Source of the DNA: Actinocrinis sp046724665
GTDB lineage: Bacteria > Actinomycetota > Actinomycetes > Streptomycetales > Catenulisporaceae
Direction: 5' to 3'
Length of the DNA: 32,978 nucleotides
Assembly: GCA_046724665.1 (NCBI GenBank)
Contig: JBKOWZ010000065.1
Coordinates: 1-32,978 of the forward strand
In this document: piece after piece, positions 1 through 9,611 of the stretch
How the letters are laid out: each line of letters opens with the position of its first letter
Position numbering within the stretch: the first letter of the stretch is position 1
Notes under the pieces: generated by a model
Database searches by the model: none
Told to the model about the DNA's origin: nothing
Seen by the model: only the letters and a program-made list of their open reading frames with translations
Made by a program: the position numbers and the translations under genes

Positions 1-1483
<1,483 letters not shown>

Positions 1484-1543
1484 CAGCGGGGCGGCGGCCG
1501 GCGGGAATAGCGCACGGCCCGCCGCCGTTGCCGCAGCGAAGCC

Positions 1544-1579
1544 GGGCGGGGCCGCCGTTTTGGAGTCGGCGGCCCGCCC
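1544..1579 (+). terminator. Possible rho transcript terminator hairpin
   Basis: GCCGCCG (1551-1557) pairs with CGGCGGC (1567-1573) across a 9-nt loop. Flanking GG/CC pairs and a further outer G/C segment extend the stem past a 2x2 mismatch. There is no U-tract. It lies 60 bases after the rho stop and about 80 bases before rpmE. It may act as a terminator or only as a processing or stability element. Confidence 0.4.
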
Positions 1580-1659
1580 CTGGCAGACTGGTACGTCGGT
1601 CCCGGTTCACGCCCGCTCGCGGGCGACCCGGCGACCACATCGACCATGAGGAGCACATC

Positions 1660-1887
1660 GTGAAGTCCGGGATCCACCCCGAATACGTCGTCACGCAGGT
1701 GACGTGTACCTGCGGCAACACCTTCACCACGCGGTCCACCGCGACCAGCGGCACGATCCACGCCGACGTCTGCTCGCAGTGCCACCCCTTCTACACCGGC
1801 AAGCAGAAGATCCTGGACACCGGCGGCCGGGTGGCCAAGTTCGAGGCACGGTTCGGCGGCAAGAACAAGAAGCAGTCCGGCAACTAG
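1660..1887 (+). CDS. rpmE: 50S ribosomal protein L31, zinc-binding type
   Basis: L31 is a small protein of the large ribosomal subunit that helps bridge the two subunits. The 75-residue product starts MKSGIHPEYVVTQVTC, ends at TAG 1885-1887, and has the usual length. It keeps a CxC pair (TCTCGNTF) and a downstream CxxC (VCSQCHPFYTGKQ), so this is the zinc-containing 'C+' paralogue rather than the zinc-free RpmE2/YkgM form induced by zinc starvation. The GTG start at 1660 is chosen because a GAGGAG ribosome site lies about 7 bases upstream and the product begins exactly where L31 does. It sits between rho and prfA, the standard actinobacterial position. Confidence 0.96.
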   Translation: MKSGIHPEYVVTQVTCTCGNTFTTRSTATSGTIHADVCSQCHPFYTGKQKILDTGGRVAKFEARFGGKNKKQSGN

Positions 1888-1897
1888 CGCTTACGGC

Positions 1898-1936
1898 GGC
1901 GTCGGCGCCCGGGGCACCCCGGCGTCGGCGCCGTTT
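1898..1936 (+). terminator. Possible rpmE terminator with a duplicated 12-mer
   Basis: GGCGTCGGCGCC occurs twice (1898-1909 and 1921-1932), flanking a CCGGGG-CA-CCCCGG core, and a short T-run GTTT follows at 1933-1936. The core and the self-complementary GGCGCC ends can fold into a hairpin just after the rpmE stop. The loop is tight and the U-tract short, so the call is tentative. Confidence 0.35.
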
Positions 1937-2035
1937 CGCGTCGGTGGTCGGATCATCTGCTCAGCGGATCAGACGAAGACAGAAGTCAGCGGTCAGGGCA
2001 GCGACAACGCAGTACAGGCGAGAGGAAGCGGCACC

Positions 2036-3109
2036 GTGTTCGAGGCGATCGACGACCTGCTGGTCGAGCACGCCGAGCTGGAGCGGCGCCTCGCCGACCC
2101 CGAGGTGCACGCCGACCAGGCGCTGGCCCGCAAGCTGGGCAAGCGCTACGCCGAGCTGACCCCGATCGCGGACACCTACCGCGCGTACCAGGCGAACGCC
2201 GGGGACATCGACACCGCGCAGGAGCTGGCCCGCGAGGACCCCGCCTTCGCCGACGAGATCGACGCGCTGGTGCTGCGGCGCGGCGAGCTGGAGACCCGGT
2301 TGCAGCATCTGCTGGTGCCGCGCGACCCGAACGACGACAAGGACGTCATCGTCGAGGTCAAGGCCGGCGAGGGCGGCCAGGAGTCGATGCTGTTCGCCGG
2401 CGACCTGCTGCGCATGTATCTGCGCTACGCCGAGCGCCAGGGCTGGAGGACGGAGATCCTGGAGGCGACCGACTCCGACCTCGGCGGCTACAAGGACGTC
2501 TCGCTCGCGGTCAAGACCCGCGGCACCCCGCAGCCCGGCGAGGGCGTCTGGGCGCGGCTGAAGTACGAGGGCGGCGTGCACCGGGTGCAGCGCGTGCCGG
2601 TCACCGAGTCGCAGGGCCGCATCCACACCTCGGCCGCCGGCGTGCTGGTCATGCCGGAGGCGGAGGAGGTCGAGGTCGAGATCAACCCGAACGACCTGCG
2701 CATCGACGTCTTCCGCTCGTCCGGTCCCGGCGGCCAGTCGGTCAACACCACCGACTCCGCGGTGCGCATCACGCACCTGCCGACCGGCATCGTCGTCTCC
2801 TGCCAGAACGAGAAGTCGCAGCTCCAGAACAAGGAGTCGGCGATGCGCATCCTGCGCGCCCGGCTGCTGGCCGTCGCGCAGGAGGAGGCGGACAAGGAGG
2901 CCTCCGACGCGCGCCGCAGCCAGGTGCGCACGGTGGACCGCTCCGAGCGCATCCGCACCTACAACTTCCCGGAGAACCGGATCTCGGACCACCGCACCGG
3001 GTTCAAGGCGTACAACCTGGACCAGGTGCTCGACGGCGAACTCGACCCGGTGATCCAGTCCTGTGTGGACGCCGACCTGGCCGCCAAGCTCTCCGGCCAG
3101 GAGGACTGA
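2036..3109 (+). CDS. prfA: Peptide chain release factor 1
   Basis: RF1 reads UAA and UAG stop codons and triggers peptide release on the ribosome. The protein has 357 residues, normal for the family. The catalytic GGQ is at residues 232-234 in SSGPGGQSVNTTDSAVR. The codon-recognition tripeptide is of PxT type (PVT in RVPVTESQGRIHTS), which marks RF1 rather than RF2 (SPF). The GTG start at 2036 is preceded by GAGAGGAAG, and the N-terminus MFEAIDDLLVEHAELERRL is typical. Only four bases separate its stop from the prmC start, so the release factor and the enzyme that methylates its GGQ glutamine are probably co-translated. Confidence 0.97.
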   Translation: MFEAIDDLLVEHAELERRLADPEVHADQALARKLGKRYAELTPIADTYRAYQANAGDIDTAQELAREDPAFADEIDALVLRRGELETRLQHLLVPRDPNDDKDVIVEVKAGEGGQESMLFAGDLLRMYLRYAERQGWRTEILEATDSDLGGYKDVSLAVKTRGTPQPGEGVWARLKYEGGVHRVQRVPVTESQGRIHTSAAGVLVMPEAEEVEVEINPNDLRIDVFRSSGPGGQSVNTTDSAVRITHLPTGIVVSCQNEKSQLQNKESAMRILRARLLAVAQEEADKEASDARRSQVRTVDRSERIRTYNFPENRISDHRTGFKAYNLDQVLDGELDPVIQSCVDADLAAKLSGQED

Positions 3110-3113
3110 GGCC

Positions 3114-4040
3114 GTGAGCGACCCGGAGCCGGAGCCGGCGGCGAACGCCACCGCCGCCACCGCCACGACCAGGCCGCTCAACCTGCTGCTTGCCGAGGTG
3201 GCGCTCGCGGCGGTGCGGCTGGCGGAGGCCGGGGTCGGCTCGCCGCGTGCCGACGCCGAGGAGCTGGCCGCCTGGGTGCACGGCGTGCGCCGCGGCGAAC
3301 TGCACACGGTGCGCGACGGCGACTTCGACGCGCGCTTCTGGGAGGCGGTCGCCCGCCGGGAGAGCCGCGAGCCGCTCCAGCACATCACCGGCCGCGCGTA
3401 CTTCCGCTACCTCGAGCTTGAGGTCGGCCCCGGGGTGTTCGTGCCGCGCCCGGAGACCGAGGTCATGGTCGGCTGGGCCATCGACCGGCTGCGCGACCTG
3501 GACATCGCCGAGCCGGTGATCGTGGACCTGTGCAGCGGTTCTGGAGCCATCGCGCTGGCCATAGCGCAGGAGGTGCCGCGCTCGCAGGTGCACGCGGTCG
3601 AGCTGTCCGAACTCGCCCTCGCCTGGGCGCAGCGCAACGTCGGGAAGGTGGCCGAGGGCCGCCGGGTCACGCTGCACCGCGCCGACGCGCGCACCGCGCT
3701 GCCGGAACTCGACGGCGCCGTGGACCTGGTCATCTCGAACCCGCCGTATGTGCCGCTGCTGGAGCGCGACAACGTCGCGACCGAGGCGCGGGACTACGAT
3801 CCGCAGCTGGCCCTGTTCTCCGGGTTCGACGGCCTCGACATGATCCGCGCGCTCGAGCGCACGGCGTTCCGGCTGCTGCGCCCGGGCAGCTGGGCGGCTG
3901 TGGAACACTCGGACAAGCAGGGCGGGGCGATGCAGCGGATCTTCCTGGAGGAACTCGGCTGGGCCGAGGCCGCGGACCACCGCGACCTGACCGGCCGCCC
4001 GCGCTTCGTGACGGCCCGCAAGGAGGGACGCCGCGCGTGA
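3114..4040 (+). CDS. prmC: Release factor glutamine N5-methyltransferase
   Basis: PrmC (HemK) uses S-adenosylmethionine to methylate the glutamine of the GGQ motif in release factors 1 and 2. The product has 308 residues from the GTG at 3114. Features: an N-terminal helical substrate-binding domain, the SAM-binding loop in VIVDLCSGSGAIALAIA, and the catalytic NPPY motif at residues 209-212 (ISNPPYVP). The frame is also open upstream inside prfA, but 3114 lies 4 bases past the prfA stop behind the GGAGGA at the prfA 3' end and gives the expected length. The first ~20 residues (MSDPEPEPAANATAATATTR) are a poorly conserved tail. It is co-transcribed with prfA. Confidence 0.95.
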   Translation: MSDPEPEPAANATAATATTRPLNLLLAEVALAAVRLAEAGVGSPRADAEELAAWVHGVRRGELHTVRDGDFDARFWEAVARRESREPLQHITGRAYFRYLELEVGPGVFVPRPETEVMVGWAIDRLRDLDIAEPVIVDLCSGSGAIALAIAQEVPRSQVHAVELSELALAWAQRNVGKVAEGRRVTLHRADARTALPELDGAVDLVISNPPYVPLLERDNVATEARDYDPQLALFSGFDGLDMIRALERTAFRLLRPGSWAAVEHSDKQGGAMQRIFLEELGWAEAADHRDLTGRPRFVTARKEGRRA

Positions 4041-4113
4041 TAGCGCGGTGTTCCCGACGAGCCGTCAGTCGTTGATGGTGAGAAGCAGTAAGCATGAGGA
4101 GGACTGAACGCCG

Positions 4114-4755
4114 ATGAGCCGCCGCTACGACTGCTCCGATCCGGACCAGCGCGCCGCCGGGCTGCGCGAGGCCGCCGGCTCGCTGCGCCGCGGGGAACTG
4201 GTCGTGTTGCCCACCGACACGGTGTACGGCATCGGCGCGGACGCGTTCTCCACCGGCGGGGTCGCCTCGCTGCTGGCCGCGAAGGGCCGCGGCCGGGACA
4301 TGCCGGTGCCGGTGCTGGTCGGCTCGCCGACCACGCTGCACGGCCTGGTCGCGCAGTTCCCGGAGAGCGGCTGGGACCTGGTGGACGCGTACTGGCCCGG
4401 GGCGCTGACCATCGTCACCCGGCACCAGCCCTCGCTCCAGTGGGACCTCGGCGACGCGCGCGGCACCGTGGCGCTGCGGATGCCGCTGCATCCGGTCGCG
4501 CTCGAGCTGCTGACCGAGGTCGGCCCGATGGGCGTCTCCTCGGCCAACCGTACCGGCCAGCCCCCGGCGACCACGGCCTCTGACGCGCAGGACCAGCTCG
4601 GTACGGCCGTGGAGATCTACCTGGACGGCGGACCGACCGCCGACAACGTGCCGTCGTCGATCGTCGATCTGACCGGTGACGCACCGAAGCTGCTGCGTGA
4701 GGGCGCGCTGACCTTCGATCAGATCGCCAAGGTGGCGCCGAACCTCACCCGCTAA
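4114..4755 (+). CDS. tsaC: L-threonylcarbamoyladenylate synthase (Sua5/YrdC family)
   Basis: This enzyme makes threonylcarbamoyl-AMP from threonine, bicarbonate and ATP, the first step of the t6A37 modification of ANN-decoding tRNAs. The 213-residue protein is a single YrdC domain without the C-terminal Sua5 extension. Family motifs seen are PTDTVYGIGADAF, the Lys/Arg-rich AAKGRGRDMPVPVLV, WPGALTIV, and SSANRTGQPPATTASD. The ATG at 4114 has a strong GAGGAGGA ribosome site about 9 bases upstream. It follows prmC by 73 bases in the conserved rho-rpmE-prfA-prmC-tsaC block and is closed by a strong hairpin. Mycobacterial homologues are often called sua5. Confidence 0.94.
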   Translation: MSRRYDCSDPDQRAAGLREAAGSLRRGELVVLPTDTVYGIGADAFSTGGVASLLAAKGRGRDMPVPVLVGSPTTLHGLVAQFPESGWDLVDAYWPGALTIVTRHQPSLQWDLGDARGTVALRMPLHPVALELLTEVGPMGVSSANRTGQPPATTASDAQDQLGTAVEIYLDGGPTADNVPSSIVDLTGDAPKLLREGALTFDQIAKVAPNLTR

Positions 4756-4794
4756 CGTCTCGTGATGGCGCGTTAGAGCGCACCGGCGTCAATA

Positions 4795-4847
4795 CGCGTG
4801 TGCCGCGCCCGGATCCCCTCGACGAGGATCCGGGCGCGGCACACGCG
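4795..4847. terminator. Bidirectional 22-bp hairpin between tsaC and the rpf-like gene
   Basis: A perfect stem: 4795-4816 pairs with 4826-4847 across a 9-nt loop (CCTCGACGA). No U-tract follows on either side. It sits in the 116-base gap between the converging tsaC (+) and rpf-like (-) genes, so it probably ends both transcripts. Stems without a T-tail are common at actinobacterial gene ends. Confidence 0.8.
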
Positions 4848-4871
4848 CATCCGAGGTCGGGGTCAGCGCCC

Positions 4872-5576
4872 TCAGAAGTGCAGAACCTGGCCCGGGAAGA
4901 TCAGGTTCGGGTTCGAGCCGACGGTCTGCTGGTTCTCGCGGTACAGGGTCTGCCAGCCCGACAGGCCCTCCTTCTGCGCGATGCCGGACAGCGTGTCGCC
5001 GGAGACGACGGTGTAGCTGTGGCGGCCGGTGGCCGGAGCGGAGCTGCTCGAGCCGGAACCCGAGTGAGACCTCGAGTACGACGGGGTCGAGGAGCTGTGG
5101 CTCGACTTGCTCGACTTGCTCGAGCTGTGCGAGCCGCTGGAGCCGGAGCCCGAGCCGTTCGCGTGGGTGGTGGTGTAGGTGCCGCCCGAGGTGTAGCCGC
5201 GCGGGCCGCAGACCGGCCAGGCGCCGATGCCCTGCCCGGCGAGCACCTTCTCGGCGATCGCGATCTGCGCGCTGCGGCTCGCCTGGTTGGCGTACTGCGC
5301 GTAGGCGCCGCCGCCGTAGCCGAGCCAGGTCTGCTCAGTGAACTGAAGGCCGCCGTAGAAGCCGTTGCCGGTGTTGATCGACCAGTCGCCGCCGGACTCG
5401 CACTGCGCGACCGCGTCCCAGTTCACTGAGGAGGCGTGCGCCGCGCCGGAGACGGCCAGCGGGATGGCGACGCCGGCGCCCACGGCGGCGGCGGTGGCGA
5501 TGACCCGGCGGGCGTGGGACGGCCTGCGATGGCGTCCGCCCGGCTTGGGCATGGTGGAAGCACGACGAATGGCCAT
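4872..5576 (-). CDS. Secreted resuscitation-promoting factor-like transglycosylase with LysM domain
   Basis: This is a secreted peptidoglycan hydrolase of 234 residues. Residues 1-48 are a signal peptide: a basic twin-Arg-containing n-region, a hydrophobic stretch, and a likely cut after AHA. Residues ~51-128 are the Rpf-like lysozyme fold (VNWDAVAQCESGGDW ... NGFYGGLQFTEQTW), with the expected catalytic glutamate at about E60. A Ser/Gly-rich linker follows (~135-185), and residues ~187-233 are a LysM wall-binding domain (YTVVSGDTLSGIAQKEG ... NPNLIFPGQVLHF). Rpf proteins cleave peptidoglycan during germination and exit from dormancy. The ATG at 5576 has GAGAGG upstream. The 5' leader carries a c-di-AMP riboswitch (separate entry), as known for Rpf-type genes in Streptomyces. 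Which of the rpfA-E paralogues it matches is unclear. Confidence 0.92.
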   Translation of the reverse strand: MAIRRASTMPKPGGRHRRPSHARRVIATAAAVGAGVAIPLAVSGAAHASSVNWDAVAQCESGGDWSINTGNGFYGGLQFTEQTWLGYGGGAYAQYANQASRSAQIAIAEKVLAGQGIGAWPVCGPRGYTSGGTYTTTHANGSGSGSSGSHSSSKSSKSSHSSSTPSYSRSHSGSGSSSSAPATGRHSYTVVSGDTLSGIAQKEGLSGWQTLYRENQQTVGSNPNLIFPGQVLHF

Positions 5577-5594
5577 GGAAAAAGTGATTCCTCT

Positions 5595-5800
5595 CCCACG
5601 CCTGCGAAGTGAGCTGTCGGATTCGGACCGGAGATGTGGCCCTACCGCGCGCTGCGCGGATTCACCCCGAGCCGGAGCCCTGCGGCCGCCCCCCAGTGGG
5701 ATGCCGCCCGCTCCGGCGGAAAAGTGGTTCCTCCGCTCCTGCCCGTCGGGATCGGGTACGGCGTGGTCGGCGGGCAGGATTCGGCGTGCCGGCCACGGTG
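5595..5800 (-). ncRNA. c-di-AMP riboswitch (ydaO/yuaA family) in the rpf-like leader
   Basis: Read on the minus strand from about 5800 to 5595, the leader carries hallmark segments of ydaO-type riboswitches in order: GCCGAATCCTGCCCG, GGCAGGAGCGGAGGAACCA, GGGGTGAATCCGCG, GCGCGGTAGGGCCACA, then CCGAATCCGACAGCTCAC ending CGCAGGCG. It ends about 19 bases before the ATG at 5576. In actinobacteria this class sits before genes for cell-wall hydrolases of the Rpf/NlpC type and turns them down when c-di-AMP is high. The exact boundaries are estimated. The identification rests on recognised consensus blocks, not on a covariance search. Confidence 0.88.
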
Positions 5801-5822
5801 TCCGCGTTGGCGAACGGGATTG

Positions 5823-5852
5823 AACCTAGGCAGAGCCGCGGCGAAAACTCAA
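5823..5852 (-). promoter_or_regulatory. Likely promoter of the riboswitch/rpf-like transcript
   Basis: On the minus strand a -35-like TTGAGT (5847-5852) and a -10-like TAGGTT (5823-5828) are 18 bases apart. Transcription would start near 5815, just upstream of the riboswitch. The TAnnnT form of the -10 fits vegetative actinobacterial promoters. Confidence 0.55.
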
Positions 5853-6153
5853 CTTGGCGCAGCTGTGGCGGATCTCACATGGACAGTCAGTCCCTGATTC
5901 GCGACTTTCCGTTGACTGGCAAGGGGTTTGTCCGCACGGCACGCAGCGGTGGCAGGACTCTCCGTCACCGGCATGGCCCAGCGTCACGGCCACGCTACCG
6001 TCCGCGCGGACGCCGCGAAGGCCGATCGCGCGCGGATTGGTCGCGCGGCGGCGATGCCGGACGGCGCCGCTCGGCCTAATGTGTGAGGGAAGGTCCGCAA
6101 CCGCCGCAAACCGCGCGATCTTCCCCGCGCGGCACCACACTTGGAGCGTGGTC
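5853..6153. other. Intergenic leader of glyA, no gene recognised
   Basis: This 301-base divergent gap separates the rpf-like promoter from glyA. ORFs crossing it on both strands lack recognisable domains and codon signals. It holds several GC-rich inverted segments and a TAATGT at 6077-6082 that could be a -10, but no convincing -35. I looked for a folate, ZTP or glycine riboswitch and found none I can support. Confidence 0.4.
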
Positions 6154-7491
6154 ATGTCCCCTGTCGCCGCTCCCCGGTACTCCGCCGCCGACCCCGTCGC
6201 CCCGTACTACGGACCCGACTACGGCGCGCTGGTGCGCACCGATCCGCAGATCGCGGGAATCGTGCTGGACGAGCTCGAACGCCAGCGCGGCACGCTCCAG
6301 CTGATCGCCAGCGAGAACCCGGCCTCGCCGGCGGTGCTGGCCGCGCTCGGCTCGGTGCTGTCGAACAAGTACGCCGAGGGCTATCCGGGCCGCCGCTACT
6401 ACGGCGGCTGCGCCCAGGTGGACGCGGCCGAACGGCTGGCCGTCGAGCGCGCGCGCACCCTCTTCGGCGCGGACCACGCGAACGTGCAGCCGCACACCGG
6501 CGCCGCCGCGAACCTCGCCGTCTACGCCGCGCTGCTCTCGCCCGGCGAGAAGGTGCTGGCCATGGCGCTGCCGCACGGCGGCCACCTCACCCACGGCGCG
6601 CAGGGCAACTTCTCCGGCACCTGGTTCGAGACGATCGGCTACCCGGTCAGCGAGGACACCGAGCTGATCGACTACGACCGGGTGCGCGACCTGGCCCGCG
6701 AGCACCGGCCCAAGCTGATCATCTGCGGGGCCACCGCCTACTCCCGGCTGATCGACTTCGCCGCGTTCCGCTCGATCGCCGACGAGGTCGGCGCGTACCT
6801 GCTGGTGGACGCCGCGCACTTCGCCGGCCTGGTCGCCGGCGGCGCGGTCCCGTCACCGGTTCCGCACGCCGACGTGGTCACCCTCACGACGCACAAGACG
6901 CTGCGCGGCCCGCGCGGCGGCGCGATCCTCTGCCGCGCCGAACTGGCCTCCGCGATCGACCGCGCGGTCTTCCCGTTCGCGCAGGGCGGCCCGCTGATGC
7001 ACGCGGTCGCGGCGAAGGCGGTCGCCCTCGCCGAGGCGGCCACGCCCGAGTTTCGCGAGTACGCCGCGCAGGTCGTGGCGAACGCGCGCGAACTGGCCGC
7101 GGCCCTCGAACAGGAGGGCATGCGCCCGGTCGCCGGCGGCACCGACACCCATCTGGCGGTACTGGACCTGCGCGGCTCCGACGGCGTCGGCGTGCGCACG
7201 GCCGACGGCGCGAAGGTCAGCGGCCGCGAGGCGGAACTGCGCTGCGAGCGGGCCGGCATCACGCTCAACCGCAGCTGCGTGCCCTACGACTCGGCCAAGC
7301 CGATGGTCACCTCGGGCCTGCGGGTCGGCACCGCCACCGTGACCACCCAGCGGATGAAGGAGCCTGAGATGCGCCGGATCGCGGCGCTGATCGGCCGCGC
7401 GGTCCGGGACGCCGACGGCACGGCCGCGCCCGGCGTGGAGAAGGAGGTCGCCGAACTGGTCGGCGAGTTCCCGCTGTACCAGTCCGTGTGA
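6154..7491 (+). CDS. glyA: Serine hydroxymethyltransferase
   Basis: This PLP enzyme interconverts serine and glycine while loading one-carbon units on tetrahydrofolate. The product has 445 residues, slightly longer than the usual ~420 because of an N-terminal tail (MSPVAAPRYSAADPVAPYYG). Motifs: QLIASENPASPAVLAALGS, NKYAEGYPGRRYYGGC, NVQPHTGAAANLAVY, and the PLP-binding lysine at about K248 in TLTTHKTLRGPRGG. The ATG at 6154 has GGAG 7 bases upstream. The frame is open further up to 5854, but that stretch has no homology features and covers the divergent promoter region. The gene lies upstream of wecA and the ATP synthase operon, as in Streptomyces. Confidence 0.95.
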   Translation: MSPVAAPRYSAADPVAPYYGPDYGALVRTDPQIAGIVLDELERQRGTLQLIASENPASPAVLAALGSVLSNKYAEGYPGRRYYGGCAQVDAAERLAVERARTLFGADHANVQPHTGAAANLAVYAALLSPGEKVLAMALPHGGHLTHGAQGNFSGTWFETIGYPVSEDTELIDYDRVRDLAREHRPKLIICGATAYSRLIDFAAFRSIADEVGAYLLVDAAHFAGLVAGGAVPSPVPHADVVTLTTHKTLRGPRGGAILCRAELASAIDRAVFPFAQGGPLMHAVAAKAVALAEAATPEFREYAAQVVANARELAAALEQEGMRPVAGGTDTHLAVLDLRGSDGVGVRTADGAKVSGREAELRCERAGITLNRSCVPYDSAKPMVTSGLRVGTATVTTQRMKEPEMRRIAALIGRAVRDADGTAAPGVEKEVAELVGEFPLYQSV

Positions 7492-7658
7492 TGAGATCCG
7501 CCAGCCGAATGTCGTAACGGCGGCGCGCTACGGGCAACCGCGGCGCGCTGCCGGGCGTCTTCAAGAGCAGCGCCGTGGGGCGGGGGTTCGGTTCCGCGGC
7601 GTACCCTGATCACCGACGAGAGAGCAGTACGGGGTCGGAAGGCGGCGAGCGGAGCTAG

Positions 7659-8957
7659 ATGCGCGAGTATCTGGTCGTCATGGCGGTCGCCTGGGTGGTC
7701 ACCTATCTGACCACCGGGCCGATCCGCGTGGCGGCGGTCCGCTTCGGCGCGGTGACCGCGCTGCGCGCCCGCGACGTGCACACCACCCCCACGCCACGCC
7801 TCGGCGGCACGGGGATGTACCTCGGTTTCCTGGCCGCGCTGCTGTTCGCCGGCCACATGCCGATGCTCCACCAGTGGGTGTACACGCAGTCGCTCGCCAT
7901 CCCCGGGCTGCTGTGGGGCTCCGGGCTGCTGTTCGTGCTCGGCGTCGTGGACGACCGCTGGGGCGTGGACGCGCTGATCAAGCTGGCCGGGCAGGTCTTC
8001 GCCGCCTCGGTGATGGTGCTCAGCGGCGTGCAGATCAACTGGCTGCCGATCCCCGGATACGGCACCGTCGGGCTCGACCCCGCCAGCGCCGCGGTGCTGT
8101 CCATCCTCATCGTGGTCGTCATGATCAACGCGGTGAACTTCGTGGACGGGCTCGACGGCCTGGCCGGCGGCATGTGCGCCATCGCCGCGCTCGCGTTCTT
8201 CGCCTACGCCTACCGCCTGCAAGTGGGCTACTTCATCACCGCCGCGGCGCCCGCCGTGATGATCGCCGCGATCGTGGCCGGGATGTGCTTCGGCTTCCTG
8301 TGCCACAACTGGTCCCCGGCGCGCATCTTCATGGGCGACTCCGGCTCGATGCTGCTCGGGCTGCTGCTGGCCGCGACCACCATCCTGGCCATCGGCCAGG
8401 TGGACCCGGACCAGGTCGTCGCGGCCGCGCACTCGCAGACCGCGGCGACGCACAAGAGCCTCGCGGTCTACATCCCGCTGGTGCTGCCGTTCTCCTGCCT
8501 GGCCCTGCCGATGGCCGACATGATCATGGCGGTCGTCCGGCGCACCAAGGCCGGGCGCTCGCCGTTCTCCGCCGACAAGCAGCACCTGCACCACCGGCTG
8601 CTCCAGATCGGTCATTCGAAGGAACGCGCGGTCCTGATCATGTACCTGTGGGCCGCGCTGATCTCCGCCGCGGTCATCCTGGTGACCGTCACCCCGCCGC
8701 ACCGCCCGCCGATCCTGGTCGCGATGGGCGCATTCGCCGTCGCGCTCGCGGTACTGCTCGTGCCGCGCGCCCGCAAGCACATCGACGACCGCGCAGTGCG
8801 GCGCACGGCCCGGCACGCGGCGGTCCGTGCGCGCGGGGTCGGCGCGGTCGCCCCCGCGGCAGCCGCGGCGTCCGTCACGGATGCGGCTTCTGCCCCGTCA
8901 CCTCCGCAAACCGAGCCCGGCGTGTCGCACGTGATCGAAGCCACCCCTACCCGGTAA
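7659..8957 (+). CDS. wecA: Polyprenyl-phosphate GlcNAc-1-phosphate transferase (WecA/MraY family)
   Basis: This is an integral membrane enzyme that moves a UDP-sugar phosphate, probably GlcNAc-1-P, onto decaprenyl/undecaprenyl phosphate to start cell-wall glycopolymer synthesis (wall teichoic acid or arabinogalactan linker). The 432-residue protein has about 11 hydrophobic segments. Family motifs: TPRLGGTGM near the N-terminus, GVVDDRWGVDAL (Asp pair), NFVDGLDGLAGG, MGDSGSMLLG, and the HLHHRLL histidine motif. The C-terminal ~70 residues are Ala/Pro-rich and variable. The ATG at 7659 has GGAG four bases upstream, a short spacing. It occupies the place of rfe (Rv1302) upstream of the mycobacterial atp operon. 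The exact sugar substrate is inferred. Confidence 0.92.
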   Translation: MREYLVVMAVAWVVTYLTTGPIRVAAVRFGAVTALRARDVHTTPTPRLGGTGMYLGFLAALLFAGHMPMLHQWVYTQSLAIPGLLWGSGLLFVLGVVDDRWGVDALIKLAGQVFAASVMVLSGVQINWLPIPGYGTVGLDPASAAVLSILIVVVMINAVNFVDGLDGLAGGMCAIAALAFFAYAYRLQVGYFITAAAPAVMIAAIVAGMCFGFLCHNWSPARIFMGDSGSMLLGLLLAATTILAIGQVDPDQVVAAAHSQTAATHKSLAVYIPLVLPFSCLALPMADMIMAVVRRTKAGRSPFSADKQHLHHRLLQIGHSKERAVLIMYLWAALISAAVILVTVTPPHRPPILVAMGAFAVALAVLLVPRARKHIDDRAVRRTARHAAVRARGVGAVAPAAAAASVTDAASAPSPPQTEPGVSHVIEATPTR

Positions 8958-9076
8958 AGACGCGCTCTGGCGTTTGTGATAGGTTTCACGAGCAAGGAGC
9001 CCATCGAGAAATCGCCCGCAGCCGATGGCCCGTGCCCCGCGATCCCGTGACCCCACGAGCAATTCCGGAGCCACCC

Positions 9077-9478
9077 ATGCAGGCCGACGACGTCCGCGCG
9101 CTACGGCGGTCCGCCGTGCCCACGGCGGCGCTCGGCGCGCTGTGCGCGCTCGTCGCGGGACTGGCCGCCGGCGGCCGCGGTGCACTCGGAGCCGTGCTCG
9201 CGCTCCTCATCGTCTCGCTGTTCTTCGCCGCCGACTTCGTGGTCCTCGGCCGCGCGGCGCGTATCAGCCCGCAGACGCTGATGGCCGCCGCGGTGGGCAG
9301 CTACCTCGTCAAGATCCTGCTTCTCGCGGTGCTGTCCGCGAAGTTCCGGGACACCACCCTGTTCAACGGCAGGGCCTTCGGCTTCACCGCGATCGTGTGC
9401 GTGCTCTGCTGGAGCATGACCCAGGTGTACACGTGGATGAAGGCGAAGACCTTCTACGTCGAGCCCGGGAAGCTGTGA
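9077..9478 (+). CDS. Small four-helix membrane protein, ATP synthase I-like
   Basis: A 133-residue protein with about four hydrophobic segments (VPTAALGALCALVAGLAAGG; LGAVLALLIVSLFFAADFVV; LMAAAVGSYLVKILLLAVL; FGFTAIVCVLCWSMTQVYTW) and a short basic C-terminus. The ATG at 9077 has GGAG six bases upstream. Its size, topology and place between wecA and the atp genes match the poorly conserved 'ATP synthase protein I'/Rv1303-type proteins, which are thought to help assemble the c-ring or carry Mg2+. This is a family-level assignment; the function is inferred from context. Confidence 0.8.
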   Translation: MQADDVRALRRSAVPTAALGALCALVAGLAAGGRGALGAVLALLIVSLFFAADFVVLGRAARISPQTLMAAAVGSYLVKILLLAVLSAKFRDTTLFNGRAFGFTAIVCVLCWSMTQVYTWMKAKTFYVEPGKL

Positions 9479-9611
9479 TCCGCGATGACCGCCATGCCCC
9501 GACGAGCCGTCGCCCGGATCAGCCATCGCGCGCGTCCCGGCCACTCGTTGCGGCGCCGCCGCGGAGCCGAACTGTGCCGGGAGCACGCGGGAGCGCGCAC
9601 CGGGGCGGGCG

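Noticed and set aside
5900..5960. GTTGACTGGCA in the glyA leader, reminiscent of a ZTP riboswitch core
   Set aside because: The paired downstream CCGCCTGGGC-type segment and the GTGG/CCAC hairpin are missing, so the similarity is likely chance.
5826..6155. 109-codon minus-strand ORF opposite the glyA leader
   Set aside because: No domain, no ribosome site, and it runs over the rpf-like promoter; it is best explained by the high GC content.
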